This document shows, piece after piece, positions 13,516-19,495 of a stretch of 21,032 bases of DNA. Below the pieces are notes generated by a model. The model was not told where the DNA came from. It did no database searches and was given only the letters and a program-made list of their open reading frames with translations. The DNA comes from a virus. The position numbers were made by a program, and so were the translations under genes. Where the stretch lies: positions 1 to 21,032 of IMG/VR virus record IMGVR_UViG_3300013126_000300; one strand, written 5' to 3'. Every line of letters starts with the position of its first letter. Position 1 is the stretch's first letter.

Positions 13516-14571
13516 ATGTATAAAAATAAAAATGGTAAGAATGGCAAAAATGGTGAGAACAATGAAGAAGATGAGAATGAAAAAAATGGCCATTCTAAAA
13601 AGCCTATGAAAGAGCAGTCAGAGACTTCTGCTGCTAAAACATTAGAGACCCATGATTCTGGTGATACAGGATATGAACCAGCATCAAAAGCAGGTGCAAT
13701 GGCAACTGTTATGGGTGCGATGTCTAAAATGTCACCAAACGATCTCAATGGATTCATGAAAATGTTTATGACTTCCAAAGAGCTTGCTGCTGCTATTCCA
13801 GATGATGCTGCTGCTAGAAACGCTGCGTCTATTGCTGCTAAAGGGGCAATGAAAGAAGATGTAGCAGACTTATTTGGTTCAGAAGAACTATCTGAAGAAT
13901 TCAAAGAAAAAACAACAATTCTATTTGAAGCTGCTGTATCCGCAAGAGTCATCGCAGAGACAGCAAGAATTGAAGAAGAATATCAAACACGTCTAGAAGA
14001 AGAAGTTTCACAAGTTACTGAAGTTCTTTCAGAGCAGATTGATGATTATCTAACATATGCTGCGGCTGAATGGATGAAAGAGAATGAAGTTGCTATTGAA
14101 TCTTCACTTAGAAATGAGCTTTCTGAAGAATTTATTAAAGGTCTTCGGAATCTCTTTGCTGAGCATTATATCTCATTCCCAGAAGAAGAAGTTGATGCGG
14201 TTGAAGCATTAGCAGAAAAAGTTGACTCACTAGAAACAAAACTTAACGAGCAAATCAAAAACAATATGGAACTTGTTTCACTTGTTGAAGATTATAATAA
14301 ACATTACATTTTTAATGAAGTGTCTGAAGGACTTGCCCTTACACAAGTTGATAAATTTAAAACATTGGCCGAAGGCGTTGATTTTGAAAATGATGAAAAT
14401 GTCTATAGGCATAAACTTGAAGTTATTAAAGAGCAATATTTTGGCGTCAAATCAAAACCATCCATGCTCAATGAAGAAGTTGAAATTGAAACATCGGATG
14501 AGCAACCTAGATACCTTGAGCCACAAATTGCTTCTTACGCAAGAGCAATCTCAAGAACAATTAAGAAATAA
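13516..14571 (+). CDS. gp22: Prohead scaffold (core) protein gp22
   Basis: The protein has 351 residues (T4 gp22: 269), mostly helical and acidic, and forms the internal core on which gp23 assembles. Recognisable parts are FMKMFMTSKELAAAIPDDAA and the long coiled-coil-like region with EEEYQTRLEEEVSQVTEVLS and LTYAAAEWMKENEVAIE. Also typical is NEVSEGLALTQVDKFKTLAE. Consensus gp21 sites are present, for example ILFE/A and TLAE/G, as expected for a scaffold destroyed on maturation. The extra length is in the N-terminal 60 residues, a low-complexity Lys/Asn/Gly/Glu stretch (KNKNGKNGKNGEN). GGAG lies ahead of the ATG. Confidence 0.94.
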   Translation: MYKNKNGKNGKNGENNEEDENEKNGHSKKPMKEQSETSAAKTLETHDSGDTGYEPASKAGAMATVMGAMSKMSPNDLNGFMKMFMTSKELAAAIPDDAAARNAASIAAKGAMKEDVADLFGSEELSEEFKEKTTILFEAAVSARVIAETARIEEEYQTRLEEEVSQVTEVLSEQIDDYLTYAAAEWMKENEVAIESSLRNELSEEFIKGLRNLFAEHYISFPEEEVDAVEALAEKVDSLETKLNEQIKNNMELVSLVEDYNKHYIFNEVSEGLALTQVDKFKTLAEGVDFENDENVYRHKLEVIKEQYFGVKSKPSMLNEEVEIETSDEQPRYLEPQIASYARAISRTIKK

Positions 14572-14576
14572 TTTTT

Positions 14577-14584
14577 TATAAATA
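14577..14584 (+). promoter_or_regulatory. Late promoter for gp23
   Basis: A perfect TATAAATA lies 5 bases after the gp22 stop and ends 33 bases before the gp23 ATG. It gives the major capsid gene its own late transcript, as in T4. Confidence 0.87.
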
Positions 14585-14617
14585 AAAAAGATAACCTAAA
14601 ACAGGAGAAAACTACAA

Positions 14618-15991
14618 ATGTTAACTGAAGAACTCAACAATAAGTGGAAACCAATTTTAGAGCATGAAGAACTCGCTCCAATCAAAGACATTCACAAAAG
14701 AAATGTTACAGCGGTTCTCCTCGAGAATACCGAAAGAGCCCTTCGTGAATCAGGTTCACTCGGTGCACAGCAGTTTCTAACAGAAACTGGCGTACCTGTC
14801 AACCAAATGGGTGCATCTTCTTCAACAGCAGGTACAGGCAACATCGACATCTTCGATCCAGTTTTGATCTCACTAGTAAGACGTGCAATGCCAAACCTCA
14901 TTGCATATGACATCTGCGGCGTTCAGCCAATGACAGGTCCAACAGGACTTATCTTCGCAATGAGAGCCCATTATGCAAACTCATCTGCAATTGGTACAGA
15001 AACCTTCTACAATGAAGTCAATACTTCATTCTCTACAGTCGTTTCTGGTAACTCAACAGTCAATAATCCAGGTGCTCGGCAAATCGGTACTCTACCAGGT
15101 TCAGCGTCAAATACTGTTAACCTTGCGACTACTAATACATACAACTACTCAGAAGGTATGTCAACAACTCAGTTGGAATCACGTGGTTCTAACTCAACAA
15201 ACGTGTTTGCTGAAATGGCATTCACAATTGATAAAGTTCCTGTAACTGCAAAAGGCCGTGCGCTAAAAGCAGAATACACAATGGAACTCGCACAAGACCT
15301 TAAAGCAATCCATGGTCTTGATGCTGAAACCGAACTTTCCAACATTCTTTCTGCTGAAATTCTTGCTGAAATCAACCGTGAAGTTGTTCGGACCATTTAT
15401 GTCACCGCTGCCAGAGGTGCTACTGAAGGCACAACCACATCAGGTGTGTTCGATCTTGACACAGACTCAAACGGCCGTTGGTCAGTTGAGAAATTCAAAG
15501 GTCTTATGTTCCAAGTTGAAAGAGAAGCGAATAAAATTGCTAAAGATACCCGGAGAGGCAAAGGCAATATCGTTATCTGTTCATCTGATGTCGCATCAGC
15601 CCTTCAAATGGCAGGTATCCTAGATTATGCTCCAGCTCTTAACTCAAACAATCTTCAAGTTGATGACACAGGCAACACTTTTGCTGGCGTCCTTAACGGC
15701 AGAATGAGAGTTTATATTGACCCATACGCAACTGGCGGTAACTATATGGTCGTCGGTTATAAAGGGTCAGGAGCATTTGATGCTGGTCTCTTCTATTGCC
15801 CATACGTTCCTCTCCAAATGGTTCGTGCGGTCGATCAAGATACATTCCAGCCAAAAATCGCATTCAAAACACGCTATGGAATGGTAAGCAATCCATTCTC
15901 ACAAGGTTCGACTCTTACTAATCAGGGTTCGCTTCTAGAGGACGCTAACGTTTATTATCGTCGGGTAATTATAACAAATCTGATGGGCTAA
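14618..15991 (+). CDS. gp23: Major capsid protein gp23
   Basis: This is the HK97-fold capsid subunit, 457 residues against 521 in T4. Key segments are FDPVLISLVRRAMPNLIAYD, ICGVQPMTGPTGLIFAMRAH, KGRALKAEYTMELAQDLKAI, AETELSNILSAEILAEINRE and PKIAFKTRYGMVSNPFS. The N-terminal propeptide probably ends at LTE (residues 54-56), followed by T instead of the usual A/G, so the cut site is a guess. The gene has its own late promoter upstream and a strong terminator downstream. Its codons use more C-ending forms than the neighbours, as expected for the most highly made protein. No gp24-type vertex gene follows. Confidence 0.98.
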   Translation: MLTEELNNKWKPILEHEELAPIKDIHKRNVTAVLLENTERALRESGSLGAQQFLTETGVPVNQMGASSSTAGTGNIDIFDPVLISLVRRAMPNLIAYDICGVQPMTGPTGLIFAMRAHYANSSAIGTETFYNEVNTSFSTVVSGNSTVNNPGARQIGTLPGSASNTVNLATTNTYNYSEGMSTTQLESRGSNSTNVFAEMAFTIDKVPVTAKGRALKAEYTMELAQDLKAIHGLDAETELSNILSAEILAEINREVVRTIYVTAARGATEGTTTSGVFDLDTDSNGRWSVEKFKGLMFQVEREANKIAKDTRRGKGNIVICSSDVASALQMAGILDYAPALNSNNLQVDDTGNTFAGVLNGRMRVYIDPYATGGNYMVVGYKGSGAFDAGLFYCPYVPLQMVRAVDQDTFQPKIAFKTRYGMVSNPFSQGSTLTNQGSLLEDANVYYRRVIITNLMG

Positions 15992-16015
15992 TTTAAGTAC
16001 CATCTTTGTCACACT

Positions 16016-16053
16016 AAATAAGTCTAGGATTAATTTCCTAGACTTATTTTTTT
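16016..16053 (+). terminator. Intrinsic terminator after gp23
   Basis: A 14-bp stem (16016-16029 with 16036-16049; core AAGTCTAGGA/TCCTAGACTT) with a 6-base loop runs into seven T. It begins 25 bases after the gp23 stop. The ribosome-binding site of the next gene (GGAG at 16056-16059) follows directly, so any readthrough transcript would carry the hairpin in its leader. Confidence 0.9.
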
Positions 16054-16066
16054 ATGGAGAATTGCT

Positions 16067-16429
16067 ATGAAACCTGTAGATCAAGCATATTTTTATGATA
16101 AAGGTGAGATAGGAGATTGTGTTAGGGCTGTCACGGCTTCTATATTAGAATTAGATTCAAAAGACGTGCCTCACTTTGTCAAAGATCAGCCTGGCAGCGA
16201 CTGGTATAGCACATGGGAACAGTTTATGATTGATCATGGTACAACGCCGATCATGCTAACTGGGCCATGGGAATCTCCACCAAAACTTGTTGGATTTTAT
16301 CTTGCGTCTGGGCAATCAGAAAGAAATTGTAGACATATAGTAATAATGTATAATGGAAAAATGATACATGATCCACATCCTTCTAGAGCTGGATTAATTG
16401 ATATTGAAGCTGTTTGGATGTTAAAATGA
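16067..16429 (+). CDS. Putative papain-like fold protein
   Basis: The protein has 120 residues. The pattern GDCVRAVTASILELD (Cys18), a central VPHF and Trp-rich segment, then RNCRHIVIMYNGKMIHDPHP (His90, His101, Asp102) recurs in small phage proteins. I read it as a degenerate papain-like or C39-like cysteine peptidase fold, with Cys18 and His90 as likely catalytic pair. Enzyme activity is not shown by sequence alone. It is preceded by the gp23 terminator and a good GGAG site, with no clear promoter of its own. It opens an accessory island absent from the core T4 order. Confidence 0.68.
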   Translation: MKPVDQAYFYDKGEIGDCVRAVTASILELDSKDVPHFVKDQPGSDWYSTWEQFMIDHGTTPIMLTGPWESPPKLVGFYLASGQSERNCRHIVIMYNGKMIHDPHPSRAGLIDIEAVWMLK

Positions 16430-16573
16430 AAAAGCTCAGCGTTATCATCTGATAGATTAAAATCTAAATGGTCTGATCCAGAGTGAAAAGAGCGGCAAAC
16501 AACCGACAAACACTCTTTCAATATAATATTAAAACTATCAAACGAATCTGAAATCCAGATATAATATCAAGAT
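16430..16573 (+). other. Non-coding stretch with several small hairpins; possible structured RNA
   Basis: No open frame fits here. Small stems are visible: TAGATT/AATCTA near 16456, AGAGTG/CACTCT spanning about 16480-16515, and ATCTG/CAGAT around 16550. It ends in the strong terminator at 16574-16605. It could be an untranslated 3' region or a small RNA. It lacks the conserved T-arm of a tRNA, and no clear promoter is visible. Confidence 0.3.
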
Positions 16574-16605
16574 AAAAGAGGCAGAGCAATCTGCCTCTTT
16601 TTTTT
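16574..16605 (+). terminator. Strong bidirectional terminator between convergent genes
   Basis: A perfect 12-bp stem (AAAAGAGGCAGA at 16574-16585 with TCTGCCTCTTTT at 16590-16601) has a GCAA tetraloop. T-runs flank it on the + strand side, and the A-run gives T on the - strand. It lies between the + strand papain-like gene and the stop of the - strand gene, so it can end both transcripts. Confidence 0.9.
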
Positions 16606-17509
16606 ATGGAAGATCAATTGTATTTGCTGCTCCAAAAATTAGATGAGTTTTGGCGGCAACTTTTGTCATCATACTATACATTGTATCATCTTGAATTTCA
16701 TCCCTTAACATATTCAATGATTTTTCTTTTGATGGGGCAAATAACATAGCATCCTTAGAATTTTTAATTAGAATGGCTGAATTCTGAATTTTCTTAGTAT
16801 TATAATGGGTAATTTTACTTTGATGCGTTGATCCTTTATTTTGTGAAAGTGTTAGAGTATGTTTGCCGTCAACTTCAGAAATATAAATGTTATTTGCGAC
16901 GACGATAGAATGGATGTTTTGATCATCAAAGATCAATTTTTTGGTCTTTTTTCCAAACAAAATATCACGTACCCAATCATCAAATATTGGCGTATTTGGC
17001 AATAGAAACTTTCGCCGAGCGACTTGAATTTTGGTTTTTGTGGAATTGAAGTCATATTCATTATTATCAAATAAGTAGTAAAGAATTCTGCTCAAAACTG
17101 AGATTGTGACTTTGTCTTCCGATGGGGAAAATCCAAATCCTAGATTGTTGTTCTTTTTAACATCAATCCTATAAACAATTTCATTTTTTCTACGAAACGA
17201 AATGTCCATTTTTTCATTTCCAGGATGATGTCTAATATCATCTACTTTAATTGGTCCGAAGTCTGGAATATGGAGTTTTAATTTTCCAGACTTTGAATTT
17301 GATGATATATAATTCATCATGTTATAAACAGTCATTCGCTCATGGTCTTCTGAAACTTTAAGATCAAGGTCTTCTTTTTGATATGTTTCTATATGATTGG
17401 GATCAAGGTATTCTTGTTTACCAACGATGTGAGTTTCAGTTTGATTAATAATTTTTACGACCGATCCGCGGTCACGGCCAAATTTGATAGTTGCATATTT
17501 CACAGTCAC
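16604..17509 (-). CDS. Unrecognised protein on the opposite strand, early-type gene
   Basis: The 301-residue product is the only gene of the window read leftward. It starts with GTG, 6 bases after AAAGGA. The N-terminus VKYATIKFGRDRGSVVKIIN, then THIVGKQEYLDPNHIETY, could be a small β-barrel. The rest is mixed and basic, with segments such as ISVLSRILYYLFDNNEYDF and FDDWVRDILFGKKTKKLIFD. No known domain, membrane segment or catalytic motif is recognised. It has its own sigma70-type promoter and shares the bidirectional terminator. Expression is therefore probably early, before the surrounding late genes. The function is unknown. Confidence 0.78.
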   Translation of the reverse strand: MTVKYATIKFGRDRGSVVKIINQTETHIVGKQEYLDPNHIETYQKEDLDLKVSEDHERMTVYNMMNYISSNSKSGKLKLHIPDFGPIKVDDIRHHPGNEKMDISFRRKNEIVYRIDVKKNNNLGFGFSPSEDKVTISVLSRILYYLFDNNEYDFNSTKTKIQVARRKFLLPNTPIFDDWVRDILFGKKTKKLIFDDQNIHSIVVANNIYISEVDGKHTLTLSQNKGSTHQSKITHYNTKKIQNSAILIKNSKDAMLFAPSKEKSLNMLRDEIQDDTMYSMMTKVAAKTHLIFGAANTIDLP

Positions 17510-17546
17510 GATACATCCTTTCGTTAGACGTTACATATGGTCTATC

Positions 17547-17574
17547 AGTATACTGGCAAATTCATCCGTGTCAA
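17547..17574 (-). promoter_or_regulatory. Sigma70-type promoter for the leftward gene
   Basis: On the - strand, TTGACA (17574-17569) and TATACT (17552-17547) are separated by 16 bases. The -35 is perfect and the -10 matches five of six. Transcription would start near 17540, about 30 bases before the GTG start. This is a host-polymerase type promoter, implying early expression. Confidence 0.8.
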
Positions 17575-17592
17575 CCATAAAAGTGATGAAAG

Positions 17593-17600
17593 TATAAATA
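17593..17600 (+). promoter_or_regulatory. Late promoter reading into the accessory genes
   Basis: A perfect TATAAATA on the + strand lies 76 bases before the GIY-YIG-fold gene. It is divergent from the early promoter beginning 19 bases to its left. A hairpin at 17638-17663 lies between it and the gene. Confidence 0.75.
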
Positions 17601-17637
17601 CTCATAATAAGAAGAATAAATAGTCTAGACAATCTCA

Positions 17638-17663
17638 GGGAACAGATATCTGTTCCCTTTTTT
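17638..17663 (+). terminator. Hairpin with T-run in the leader of the GIY-YIG-fold gene
   Basis: A perfect 20-base palindrome (17638-17657, arms GGGAACAG and CTGTTCCC around ATAT) is followed by six T. It has the form of an intrinsic terminator. No + strand gene ends upstream of it, so it can act only on transcripts from the late promoter at 17593 or on readthrough. AGGA for the next gene starts 3 bases after the T-run. An attenuator or a 5' stabilising stem are alternatives. Confidence 0.7.
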
Positions 17664-17676
17664 ATAGGAATATGAT

Positions 17677-17964
17677 ATGGCATATATCTATGTAATAGGT
17701 GAGCATCAGAAACCATATAAGATCGGAATTACGAATAATCCTGAAAGGCGATTAAAGAATTTACAAACTGGTCATCCAAAGAAATTATATATACATTATA
17801 CAGAAATGATATCTGATAATCAAGTTAGAGAACTTGAACAGATTATCCATGAAACAATTAGACATAAAAGAATGCATGGTGAATGGTTTGATATAGAATT
17901 AAATGAAGCTATAGCAGAAGTTAAATACGCAAGGATAAGATATTCGAATGATGAAATCATTTAA
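17677..17964 (+). CDS. GIY-YIG-fold protein of MUG113/T5orf172 type
   Basis: The protein has 95 residues. YIYVIGE at 3-9, YKIGITNNPERRLKNLQTG at 14-32 and MHGEWFDIEL at 67-76 are the hallmarks of the MUG113/T5orf172 branch of the GIY-YIG nuclease superfamily. Arg24/25 and Glu54 (RELEQIIHE) are in the places of the catalytic Arg and Glu. The protein consists of the nuclease-type core only, with no separate DNA-binding domain, so it is not an obvious homing endonuclease. It overlaps the next gene by 17 bases. A late promoter and a leader hairpin lie upstream. Confidence 0.82.
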   Translation: MAYIYVIGEHQKPYKIGITNNPERRLKNLQTGHPKKLYIHYTEMISDNQVRELEQIIHETIRHKRMHGEWFDIELNEAIAEVKYARIRYSNDEII

Positions 17965-18475
17965 GCAATTTATCAAAGAATCTAAAAGAAATAAATCTGA
18001 TCCGCATGAACGAGTTATAAGAGTATTGGCAACAATTGGTCGATTATCACATAAATATAGAGATCCTACTGATTGGGATGCTGATATCCATCCAAACAAA
18101 AAATCTATTATGTCTGGTAGAACATTTTATGGAGAATGTGACAGAGTTTCGCATTGCGTTGCAGACAGACTTAAAAGTAAATATCCTTCGGTTAAAGTTG
18201 TATATTCTAAAAAATTTGGGCAACCATATCCAGATGATCCAGACGGCAGTGACGGATTAACAGGACATTCTTGGGTAGAAATACCAGAAACAGGTCATTA
18301 TATTGATCCATCACATGATATGTTTAGAATACGCGGTTTTAGAACAAATATTCCAATACGAGGAGGAATTTTTCCTCAAAGCGCAATAAAAATAGGAAAG
18401 ATTGGTGATTCGTATTATAAAAGATATTATCTTTCCGGCAAAAAAGTGGATCCGTTATGGCCAAAGGGGAAATAA
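17948..18475 (+). CDS. Putative capsid-targeted protein with Cys/His/Asp (papain- or transglutaminase-like) motif
   Basis: The product has 175 residues from 17948, or 174 from the second Met at 17951. The N-terminus MKSFKQFIKES is nearly identical to that of the protein at 3487 and resembles T4 internal-protein targeting peptides. IKE is a loose gp21 site, but the next residue is S, not A/G. Counting from the second Met, the body shows YGECDRVSHCVADRL (Cys63), GHSWVEIPETGHYIDPSHDM (His106, Asp119). This Cys...HxW...DPS order is typical of papain-like and transglutaminase-like folds. There is no signal peptide. It overlaps the preceding gene by 17 bases and lies 3 bases before the next ATG. 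Inference: a head-packed enzyme delivered to the host. The alternative is a cytoplasmic late enzyme. Confidence 0.68.
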   Translation: MMKSFKQFIKESKRNKSDPHERVIRVLATIGRLSHKYRDPTDWDADIHPNKKSIMSGRTFYGECDRVSHCVADRLKSKYPSVKVVYSKKFGQPYPDDPDGSDGLTGHSWVEIPETGHYIDPSHDMFRIRGFRTNIPIRGGIFPQSAIKIGKIGDSYYKRYYLSGKKVDPLWPKGK

Positions 18476-18478
18476 ACA

Positions 18479-19000
18479 ATGACAGCACTTGATAATATTC
18501 CAGAGAACAAAAACTTTTTATCTCCTTTAGGATTTAAGTTTCAAATCAAAAAATCTCCTCATCTTAACTTCTTTGTTCAGAATGTTAACATACCAGGTAT
18601 CACACTCGCACCTCCAACATCCGGCAATCCATTCGTCAGACTCTCATATCCTGGTGACCATATTCAATATGATGATATCATGGTCTCATTTAAAGTGGAT
18701 GAAGATCTTCAAAACTACTTAGAAATCCATAACTGGATTAGAGATTTAGGATTTCCTAATAAATTTGATGAATATAGAAGGATTCAAAAAGTTGCACCAA
18801 CAACAGGTCTAGGTATTAGATCAGATATCTCATTGATTATTTTATCTTCTGCCAAAAATCCTATATATGATGTAACTTTCAAAGATACATTTCCAGTCTC
18901 ATTATCATCTCTAATCTTTGATACAACATCCAATGATGTGAATTATATTGAAGCCTCTGCAACTTTTAGATATACATCATTTGATATAAATCTTATATAA
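18479..19000 (+). CDS. Probable tail structural protein (tube-like family)
   Basis: The protein has 173 residues. The layout NFLSPLGFKFQIKKSPHLNF, FVQNVNIPGITLAPP, YDDIMVSFKVDEDLQNYLEI and HNWIRDLGFPNKFDEYR follows the pattern of phage tail-tube-fold proteins. In those, an 'F-x-x-I-P-G' strand, an 'L-x-[V/I]-x-F-x-V-D-E-[D/E]' strand and a 'W-[I/M/L]' helix occur in that order, as in gp19 here (MTVMNEEDFYVRQSLMAWH). I recall such proteins annotated as structural in cyanophages. It is not gp19 itself, so a minor tube, cap or terminator component is possible. GGGGA precedes the ATG. The exact role is uncertain. Confidence 0.6.
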   Translation: MTALDNIPENKNFLSPLGFKFQIKKSPHLNFFVQNVNIPGITLAPPTSGNPFVRLSYPGDHIQYDDIMVSFKVDEDLQNYLEIHNWIRDLGFPNKFDEYRRIQKVAPTTGLGIRSDISLIILSSAKNPIYDVTFKDTFPVSLSSLIFDTTSNDVNYIEASATFRYTSFDINLI

Positions 19001-19006
19001 TATTGT

Positions 19007-19034
19007 TTGACTTCATAGCTTTTTAGACTATAAT
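19007..19034 (+). promoter_or_regulatory. Sigma70-type promoter for uvsY-uvsW
   Basis: TTGACT (19007-19012) and a perfect TATAAT (19029-19034) are 16 bases apart, beginning 7 bases after the preceding stop. The start would be near 19041, about 20 bases before the uvsY ATG. It allows the recombination genes to be made before late transcription. Confidence 0.82.
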
Positions 19035-19060
19035 ATATTCAAGAAATTATGGAGTCAAAC

Positions 19061-19495
19061 ATGGATATTACAGAAATACAATCTTTATGGGATCAAGATT
19101 CTCAAATCAATGAGTTAAAACTCGCAGAGGAATCTATTAAAATACCATCACTTCACGCAAAATATCTTCGTCTTTATTCTGAATCTAAAATTCAACTCCT
19201 AAAACTTCAACAAGCCTATAAAGCCCTCTACTGTGATAAAAAAGAATTCCTTATCAATCCCACACAAGAAGACATGAAAAAAAATAATTGGCAAATACCC
19301 GAAAGAGGCAAACTCCTCAAAAATGAAATTGATTCATACCTCCAAGGAGATAGAGACCTCCTGAAATTAGAACTTAAAATAGGCATAGAACAAGAAAAAA
19401 CAGACTACCTCAAATCCATCCTTCAATCCCTAAACTCAAGGGGATTTATAATCAAAAATGCTATAGAAGATAGAAAGTGGATGTCAGGACAATGA
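19061..19495 (+). CDS. uvsY: Recombination mediator UvsY
   Basis: The protein has 144 residues (T4 UvsY: 137). UvsY loads the UvsX recombinase on single-stranded DNA coated by gp32. The C-terminal segment LNSRGFIIKNAIEDRKWMSG aligns with the T4 end (xKSRGFAIKHxxDMRxFxxG). The middle (GDRDLLKLELKIGIEQEKTD) matches the helical core. I place the start at 19061 because GGAG at 19051-19054 has correct spacing to it; an in-frame ATG at 19049 has no such site. The stop overlaps the uvsW start (ATGA). In T4 uvsW lies upstream of uvsY; here the order is uvsY then uvsW. Confidence 0.9.
   Translation: MDITEIQSLWDQDSQINELKLAEESIKIPSLHAKYLRLYSESKIQLLKLQQAYKALYCDKKEFLINPTQEDMKKNNWQIPERGKLLKNEIDSYLQGDRDLLKLELKIGIEQEKTDYLKSILQSLNSRGFIIKNAIEDRKWMSGQ

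Noticed and set aside
16434-16510. tRNA-like segment containing AGCTCAG
   Set aside because: There is no T-arm consensus, no acceptor-stem pairing and no CCA-type end, so it is not a tRNA.
18985-18992. TATAAATC as a late promoter before uvsY
   Set aside because: It has one mismatch, lies inside the end of a coding region and is 68 bases from the uvsY start; the sigma70-type promoter at 19007 explains expression better.
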